Of a DNA stretch of 64,000 bases, positions 32,601 to 64,000 are shown one piece after another. Position 1 is the stretch's first letter. Each line of letters starts with the position of its first letter. The notes beneath the pieces are model-generated. The model searched no databases. It was not told the origin of the DNA and worked only from the letters and a program-made list of their open reading frames with translations. A program made the translations under genes and the position numbers. The DNA lies in contig JABWDB010000011.1 of the NCBI GenBank assembly GCA_019614645.1, forward strand, positions 744,001-808,000. The letters are read 5' to 3'. This DNA comes from Stratiolaelaps scimitus. Lineage: Eukaryota > Arthropoda > Arachnida > Mesostigmata > Laelapidae.

Positions 32601-35450
32601 TGGTAATCCTTCGAAAGGTCTGACCAGTTCGAAAGTACTGACTTATCAAGACGTCTGTAATATCAGATTGGGCACCCGTATGAGACCAAACGAATGACTT
32701 TACTGAGTTCGGCGAAAGTCGAAAAGGCAAAGAGAGTCGGTCAGTTCCGAACAGATATCCCCTATCACTGATTGGAAATTCTACGAGGCAACGATAGCGG
32801 TCTCGATGTCTACTTGTTTATTCACGACGTGCTAATGAACGGGTGTCCTCCAGGCACACCCGGCACCGGGACGGCCGACGGGATCCAAGGGAGGTCTTGG
32901 ACACCTCACACAATCCTGCCAATTCACCACGATCACATGAGCAACCTGCTATATCGACGTTCAATGCACTTCCAAGTGTTGTGTCCGCCAGAGCGATCCG
33001 TCTGATTTGAACCCTTTTCGCCGTAATCTACCATCCCAATAGACTACACGTAGTAATAATGCCTGTCCAGCTGTTTATTCCTGTGTACGCTCGAGATTCT
33101 CAGGCAGGGCCGGCTGACAGCGTGCGACACCACGTATCTCGGGACGCGGTTCCTACTGTTGTTTTGAGACATGCTAGATACACTTACAGGCAATAATCGA
33201 CGGTGAATTAAAACGGCTACACAACTGTTTTGTCACTACGGCGAAATCTCTCCCCCTCTGGCTTCCACGCTCGCTCATACGACCGTATCAAAACAAGCAT
33301 ACCCATGGTGTCTACCGGCGCCCGCCCAGCGTAGGGAAGTCACAGGGCCAGACGCTCCTCGCCACATTGAGAAAGGCGTTCCGCCCTCTCCTGCTCGTTT
33401 GCAAACAGTTTGAATGGGTGACACGCTTCAAGCTTACGACGCAAGCGAACGGCTGCAGATAAATCGGCCCGTCAATTAAGAACGTTGCGGCGTTTGATGG
33501 AGCGTGCAAGTTCGCCATATTGATACACTAGGCCTCTCGAACTCTGTTGGGAGCAACCCGGGTCGAAGATGACGTTTCGGAAAAAATCGTACGATATCCT
33601 TTCAAAGTACGACACGCGTATGTCGTCCAAGTAGCTTTTCTTTTTTACAGCTGCTTCTCCTCGGCTGTGAAGCTGGCAGCGAACGGACGAATTCTCAGTA
33701 GCTCTGGACGAATTCAAGTGGTTGTAAAACAACAATCACAGTCAACGACATGATTGTGACAATATGCATCGGGTATGCCGGCTAAATTGAAGGTGCGATG
33801 ACTCAGCAGCAATCAGCAGCGTTCAAATTAACGTATTAATTAATTTCTATTCTACTACGAAACAAAAAGACTAATAGTGGTTTAATTTATTTAGCACATA
33901 CAACTTCAAACATTCACATTCAAACATTCACTAAGCAGGAAAAACAAAAACAAATTCATTTATGTGATTATGCAGCATGCAGGTCTAAGGGTACACAGCT
34001 CATTCGCCGTGACACCCACCGGCTGTAAGGAGCCTTCCTGCTAAACGCCTCTCAGGTATCTGCAAACTGAAATGACCATAAGGGGATCAGGTAGATAGTG
34101 AACTAATGCAAGTCGGAAATTAAAGCAAACTCAGATTTCACAATACCGCCTCACGCCGGGCTCATCCTGACGTCCTGAAATTTTCGTGACGTCTGTACGA
34201 ACTCTGAGAATACGTGAGTTCAGCAGATCATCGAGGTCCCGTCCACCGTGGCAATCCCGAACGCCGTTTGCTCTAGCCAATTTCTAGGTGCGGAGAAATG
34301 CTTAGGTAGAATATGATCCTGGTGTGGATATATCTAATGAAATGAGGCGATATTGAATTGTATCGCCGATTATTATTCCCACTACTGCGACACAATTCGA
34401 GGGGACAGTTGTACCCGGCGTCGTTACGAGGCGGCTGAATATCTAGCAACGTCATTCGAGCGTATGCAATCCTCGACGAGACGGGTGGCATGCCAAACAT
34501 AACTTTCACTTTTACCGCCTGCTGTGGTCTCGTACTGAGGACATAACCGAGCAGTTGCGTGCGCCCCGATAATGGCCAACTCTACCGTAGCTATTTCTGT
34601 GTCGGTTTACCAGGTCTGGTTTTATGACCAAATGTAACAACTACCCTACGGGAACAACAATCGCTCAATCGAGCAAAATTATACTTGTTCCGAAAGTGAC
34701 CGTGCGATTCGTGTTCGGTAAAAGGGATCCTAGTATCCGCGTATCTATGAATGAAATGAACGTCGTACGAAATCGTACGGGATCTTTGTGCTGACGACTA
34801 CAATCCAACCGTGATCTTCCCGTTGTATCTTGGTGACTGGACGCATCGACCCGGTAAATGACTCACGGCTCAGGAGGTGCGAGTTCACGTGCGAGTTGAC
34901 GAGTTGCCGTTGAGGTAGTGATGTTATGTTTGGTTCGGTTAACACCATGCGTCGATTCGCGGATTCGATTCGGGGCAGCGCAGTAGAATTTCGGACGCTA
35001 ACCACCGCTGTTCTGGACATTCCCGTTTCGAAATTACAGAGTGTGAAATAGTAACGATGTAAGGAGATGTCTGTCGATAAAGGCCGTTGTAAACAAAACA
35101 GACTGGAAAATGATGTCTGTTGAATCACTGAAGAAAATGGAAGTTGAAATCCTTCTGAAAGCTGATACGACACGTTTGTTTTACGCAATAGTAATACCGG
35201 TCCATATGAGTGATAAAATTAACAAAGATTTATAACAGCCTGCCAATGACATCTCAATTAGCAAGGTACCGTCGCTCATTTTCGATTGTCGTGTTTCGTT
35301 AAAAAAACGTTCGAAGTTGCCATACCTGTTTTCGAAAGTTAGACATGATCAACGTGAGGCCATGAACAATTAAAATAGCATTGTGCTTCACTGTGATATA
35401 TTTATCTTAAATTGACGCCGACTTTATCAAAAAGCGTCGGCTCAACCATC

Positions 35451-35593
35451 TTTTTGAGAGGAGGAAATTTTCCTCAAGCGCACGGACACCACCAGAGACA
35501 TTTCAATCTCTGTGAAAGTGGGCCGATCCAGTGAATTTGGGGGGGGGGGCGGTTGACGTGGACAACAAAACGCCTCTGCCTTCTAAAACCATC
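35451..35593 (-). repeat. Dispersed repeat D, copy 2 (inverted)
   Basis: Inverse of 5,404-5,546. It contains a run of ten Gs (the C-run of the other strand) where the first copy has CCCCAGCCCCCC. Confidence 0.8.
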
Positions 35594-35795
35594 TGTGTAT
35601 CTCTTCCCTAGAGTCTCTCAACCTCGGCGTGGGCTCAACCTAGGCCCTGTGAACTGACCTCGAAGGGCGAACAGGACAGGCAGGTGAGTACAGAGGTTTG
35701 TGAGTCCCACTCTCGTCGGTACGGCTGAGTGACACATGTGCATTAAGCATTCCCGAAACGCCTCGCAAAAACGACAAAAAAAAATGGTGAGTACA

Positions 35796-35943
35796 GGGGC
35801 CTACCACAGGCTCCTGATCCGCGCCACCGGAGACAAGCGCATAGGATCCTTCGTTCAGCAGAGCCTTTCCCTTGCTGTGCAGAGGCAGGGAGTCGATGCC
35901 AGCCATCGTCTCCCTCGGGGGTGACCGTGACCTCAGGCCTCGG
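35796..35943 (-). repeat. Dispersed repeat E, copy 1
   Basis: On the minus strand it reads ATGGCTGGCATCGACTCCCT and GGGAAAGGCTCTGCTGAACG AAGG, matching 59,857-59,992 at roughly 75-80% by eye. Both keep a short frame starting MAGI.SL/V..KGKAL.NEG. Confidence 0.7.
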
Positions 35944-36299
35944 CACGCTGATACCCAACTGTCCCCAACTGCTTCTCGAATTATTGTGTATTTGCATTGT
36001 ATTTAGAAATGGCGAGAAATGTCTAATACAAATCCTCTCATTTCGATGGTCCCAGAGATCTGGGTTTATGTCACTTTCTCTCTTTCTCTCTCCCTTTACG
36101 AATCCTGCCACTCGACCTTGTTACTAAATCATCTACATGGACAGTCTAAACACACAATGAATATTATTTCGGGTTCAATTCTAATCCGTCCCGTCCTCTT
36201 CGCCCTGTTCGCCCAGTTGCTCAGCGTCGATACTGACGCCGACCGCTGTTTGTCGCATACTCCTGCTATTTTCAGATCAAATTTAGGCGGGCTGCCTCT

Positions 36300-37038
36300 G
36301 TTGTGGCCTGTCGTCTGTCGCTGCCTGTAGCTCCCGAGCGAGAAGTCAGCCACCCTCTCCCCTTCAGCTGATCCGAAACGATCCGGCCGTTCCGAGCGGA
36401 GCAGATCGCTTCTGCCGAGCGAGGCCCACCCCAGTTCGCGAGTGTTCACCGATCAGCTCGACGTCGGTCGTTGTTCAACTTTTGGGTGTTGGCTGACGAC
36501 GAAAGGAAGCTTGCCCGGAGTTTGCCTGCGGACACTGTCGACTAGGACACACAGCTGCAACTTTTCGACGCGTTCAAAGTCCGTCCAGACCTGACACTCG
36601 GCCGAGACCCCTCGCGACGGAACACTCGCGCCGTCTTCGTCAAGTCTATTCGATTCGTCGTTGCCCTCGCGTGACAGCCCGATCAACAACTGTTGCCGTT
36701 CGGGCATCGTGCAGCAGCGGTAGCAGCGCCGACTGCAGCAACCAGCAGTGGCCGACTAACTGAGAACCAGTGTAGCGCTCGAACATCGATACATACCCGT
36801 ATCGACGGACGTCGATCGATTGTGATTGTTAACAAGTATTGCCGAGAGGAGACAGAAGCGGACAGCTCGACCGGTTGTGCCCGTGTGAAGGAGTGTCTAC
36901 CACGTCTGTTAGTTAGTTGGTCTGTTGTTAGGGGGCGTGAGGCTACTACACGCGCGAGGTAGCCACTTCGCAGCCTACTTCGAACTCGTCACTGTGGGGA
37001 TTGCTGTGTTGTGATCCCGACGCGCAACTGGAGACACG
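36300..37038 (+). promoter_or_regulatory. GC-rich leader/promoter of the 37-kb gene
   Basis: CpG-rich sequence directly upstream of the ATG at 37,039, without coding frames that stand out. No TATA box is evident. It fits a 5' UTR and TATA-less promoter. Confidence 0.45.
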
Positions 37039-60938
<23,900 letters not shown>

Positions 60939-61795
60939 ACGTCTTCGTTCGGCTACTTCCTTCACCACGGTCCAGTTTTCGTCATCAAACTTCACCTAAG
61001 CCCCTAACCATTTCTCCATCCATCACCATCGCAGAGGATAGCCCTGCGTTCGACGACCCCCGAAGCTCGGAACGAGGCTACAATAAGCAACTGCTGGCTC
61101 GACCTTTCCGTGTCGGGGCGAAAACCAACATGGGTTTGCCGCTGTCGCGAGCTGGCATCGGGGTCCTTAACGGAAAACTGCAGCGGTTTCGACCAAAAAT
61201 TGCGGACGCCTCGGCAGTGAGCGGAGCAATCATATAGGAGAGGCCTTCCTCATCGAGGGACACTTCGCAGGACCCTTTGTGACCTAATTCATTACTTTAA
61301 GCGTTTGCAAACTAAAAGAAAGCGCCCTGTATACTGGGCCAATTTGCTCTCGGGTAATTTTCATTGATTGGACGATGTTTATGCTTACCCCCTCTGTCGT
61401 ACAAGTCAGCTATTCAGCCAGTCAAGGGTGTTTCGCTGGCCGTTCTGTGAGACGTGCAACAAAGACAATCGAACGTTTTGGACAAATCTAACGGAGAAAC
61501 GTGCCTTCCAATCGGAAGTATTTTCCATTATCCATTTGCGAGGAAGAGAGACAGAGGGAGAGCGAGAGAGGTCTGACAACGAGAAAAGATCATAAATGCT
61601 GCGCGTTGCGCGTCACGTTATCACAATAGGGGGGGCACATCGTGCTATGGCAGATTTATTTATATAATGTACTACGCATCAATCCATTGTACTACACAGC
61701 AACAAACGCATAGTACCATAGTAGTAGTAGTGGTAGTAGCTGCTAAATCAGCCGTCATCATTCAGGCGGTTGTTTATGAGGAGGTAAGCAAGATT

Positions 61796-61914
61796 CTATT
61801 CTGACATGATCCCTCCCGAAATGACAACCTCATCAGCAGAGCCCTCGAAACTGAAAGCATGAGACGCCTGTGGACCGTTTCTCGTTACGGGGGTATTCGT
61901 CTCGTCGAAAAGAC
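61796..61914 (-). CDS. Probable terminal exon of a minus-strand gene
   Basis: After an excellent acceptor (GTCTTTCAG) the minus strand reads LFDETNTPVTRNGPQASHA to VVISGGIMSE and a TAG, with strong RNY bias. It needs one base from an exon to its right. A donor at about 62,500 (GAAATCG|GTAAAC) has the right phase. The plus strand is also open over most of it, so the strand is likely, not certain. Function unknown. Confidence 0.4.
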
Positions 61915-62111
61915 CTGAAAGACAATTGTGACCGTTAGTTCCACAGTTGAAATTCGATTGGCACCTGACTCGACGGACAATTAATTATAGTAATATATGA
62001 CAATAATCACAAATTAGCCCGATAGCGTACGCCTTGAATGGAGGCTGCAGTAAATAACAAAGCATCTCTCTTTGTACCTCATACAACTACAACAACAGCA
62101 ATACGATACAA

Positions 62112-62320
62112 CGATATGCACACACACACACACAATTATATATAATATATATATATATACGTATGAAAAATTACAGCTATATACAAATTACACACACACA
62201 CACACAGGCTTCTTTGTGAAAGTGTGAACTCGTAGCTGTGTGGGTGTGCGATGCCGTTTCAAGCATTGTGATCAAATATACACATATATGCATATATAAT
62301 ATATATATAATATATTTTTT
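62112..62320. repeat. (CA)n, (AT)n and (TG)n cluster
   Basis: Two CA runs (about 62,118-62,134 and 62,190-62,207) with AT runs between and after them. Confidence 0.85.
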
Positions 62321-62392
62321 TTATAATAACACAATGCCAACTGAGTGAACAAGACTTGCCCGAAGCTCAGAACAGCGATACGAGGCAAAGTA

Positions 62393-62563
62393 TTACCGAT
62401 TATTGGCACCGAGGGGAGCGACGATACACAAATGCAGAACGGTGACCCGAGACGATGTTCTTTCACGGTCAAAGGCGGATCCGTCACGTTTACCGATTTC
62501 AAACACCACGAAATACGCTGCGAGATTGACGAACACTGTCATCGTTTTTGTGACGTGCTCCAG
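62393..62563 (+). CDS. Candidate coding exon (strand ambiguous)
   Basis: The plus frame VLPIIGTEGSDDTQMQNG through KGGSVTFTDFKHHEIRCE ends at a strong donor CTCCAG|GTGAGG and is codon-biased. The exact left boundary is unclear. The in-register minus frame is also open (VFVNLAAYFVVFEIG), which could instead join the 61.8-kb exon. Plus is slightly favoured for the strongest-biased part. Confidence 0.33.
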
Positions 62564-63189
62564 GTGAGGGTGCCCGAACTCGAGCAACACGTGTGGAAAC
62601 GACATATATATATATATATATATATACTACACGGTTATGCTGGACAGATATAGATATTCTTAGCAATACTTATGAATAGATGAATGAGGTCTGTACGTAC
62701 GGGGAACCTCCCTCTCTCGCTGCACCGACTGGAATAATACCCGATTTTGATCGAATAAAAATCACCAAGTTTTTCTGTAAAAGTGATTTGAGTGATGTGT
62801 TTTCCGTTGTCGGATGCATAATTGGCCATCATTGTCAATGATGAGTTGTACAACGACGTTTTGTAGTTTTTGTGTCTATTTTCCGACGTATCTCTGGCGA
62901 ATTCGTTTACGTAGATTGTATATTATAAACCTTGGTGTATAATAAGCAAGCCACTTCTCGAGAGATTCATCATGGAACACACACGGCGTAGAGCCCTATA
63001 TCAATATAGATAATCTGTATATCTGCTATGTGAGTTGAACTGTGCTTGATTTTACAGGTTCGTTAACATTTGAAGCTGAGATGTGCTTGGTGGAAACCTA
63101 AAATTTGTAACCGAGGTTGTACGTGAAACGACGCCAGGATTTATTGTCATATACCGTATAATGTCTACATAATATATATAAAATTGGTC

Positions 63190-63238
63190 CCACCTCAAGC
63201 TCTCATATTATATATATATATATGAGGAAAGCTTGTGG
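63190..63238. repeat. Inverted repeat with (AT)n loop
   Basis: CCACCTCAAGCTCTCATA and its imperfect inverse flank an AT run of about 15 bases. Confidence 0.7.
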
Positions 63239-63888
63239 TATTCTATTTTTCCATTTTTGGTCAAACCCGTGTAGCCAGCGTGTAATAAGCGTCTCGTTTA
63301 ACTGATCATTACGCAGCTGAGCTAGTGCTAAAGACGTACAGGGCTTTCTAGTCTTCTGGCGAGCGACTAAAAAAAATGTCCAAATGCTTGGGTTGATACT
63401 CCCTCGTACGTGTCTGGGACTCGTGTTATGTTTGGATGACTAAGTGAACGCCGGTCAAACGTTGCTCCCATCGAAATGCAGGTACTTTATCACATACAGG
63501 GTATACATGCTTGAGAAATGTACTGCACGCGAAACAAGGACTGGTTTCAGGCAAAATGATCGGCTCTAACAACAACTAGGTGACATTGAGGCCTGCCTGT
63601 CAAAAACAAAACAGATCCTAAACTATAAAACATCATTACACTGAGGTAGCATTCATATTAAGGTCGAAGTAATAACACCACCAGTTTGAATTGCAAATAT
63701 ATATATATATATATATATATTTCTATTTACTACCACAATTACCTCAAAAGTACTATTATGATTATTATTAATGTCCCATTACAACTAGAAATGAGCGATC
63801 TAAATATACATCAGCAGTTCCCTAAACATCCACTCACCGGTAACTCGGCAATTTGCATTCACAGAGAATTTCAACATGTTTCAATCAC

Positions 63889-64000
63889 AGCTTGTCGTAC
63901 AGTTCCGACAGCTTGCCGGCTGTCGAAAACCTGCCGAGCTCGACAACCTGGATGAGATTTCCTTGGAAGTTGCTACACAATTCAACGTCACATTTAGGCA
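63889..64000 (+). CDS. Candidate coding exon, runs off the window (strand ambiguous)
   Basis: After TTTCAATCACAG the plus strand reads LVVQFRQLAGCRKPAELD through EVATQFNVTFR, open to the window end, and is phase-compatible with the donor at 62,563. The in-register minus frame (CSNFQGNLIQVVELGRF...) is open too and ends at a TGA at about 63,889. One of the two is a shadow. Function not recognised. Confidence 0.33.

Larger units (their letters stand above)
32601..36300. other. Gene-poor stretch
   Basis: I see no supportable gene. The longest frames (33,472-33,735 and 34,745-35,188, minus) have no recognisable domain. Two dispersed repeats (35,451-35,593 and 35,796-35,943) and a poly-G run at 35,540 are the only structured items. 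Confidence 0.55.

Overview
The window is nuclear DNA from a eukaryote, most likely an arthropod and plausibly a parasitiform mite or other chelicerate. Genes are split by GT-AG introns with phase-compatible joins. (AT)n, (GA)n, (TAA)n and CAG/GTT microsatellites are everywhere, and tRNA-derived SINE-like repeats are scattered through the introns. One gene has the C-terminal hallmark of arthropod gustatory receptors. The arthropod call is fairly firm because of that receptor; the mite call is only an inference from compact genes and heavy AT microsatellites.

Left half, minus strand. A complete ABCC (MRP-type) ABC transporter runs from its ATG at 25,167 to its stop at 4,612. I could assemble 18 exons whose splice phases all agree, giving 1,347 residues. 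It is a 'short' MRP without the extra N-terminal TMD0. Its introns hold other things. A 406-codon, single-exon gustatory-receptor-like gene (20,747-21,967) lies on the same strand inside intron 2. A small secreted histidine-rich peptide gene (13,437-13,661, plus strand) lies antisense inside intron 7, just downstream of a 33-bp tandem repeat. SINE fragments, tRNA-like elements and AT-centred inverted repeats fill much of the rest.

Middle. A GC-rich block at about 25.3-26.6 kb is probably the transporter promoter and leader. A four-exon MBLAC1-like metallo-beta-lactamase gene (minus strand, 29,967-32,600, 272 residues) follows, with every metal ligand present. From 33 to 36.3 kb I see only repeats.

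Right half, plus strand. A gene begins at 37,039 in a GC-rich leader. Its first coding exon joins in phase to a terminal exon at 60,737-60,938 carrying one transmembrane helix, across an intron of about 23.6 kb (110 residues in total). A second in-phase acceptor at 41,415 would give a soluble alternative of 107 residues. The long intron holds a GC- and triplet-repeat-rich block (47.3-51.1 kb) with two possible first exons, a strongly codon-biased minus-strand block at 53.6-53.9 kb, two very long (AT)n arrays and a foldback repeat. At the right edge three codon-biased blocks (61.8, 62.4 and 63.9 kb) mark at least one more gene that I could not assign to a strand with confidence.

The recognised genes have separate jobs: small-molecule efflux at membranes, chemosensation, a Zn-dependent hydrolase, and two small unknown proteins. 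Nothing suggests they work as one pathway. The notable theme is nesting: a receptor and a secreted peptide sit inside the introns of the transporter.
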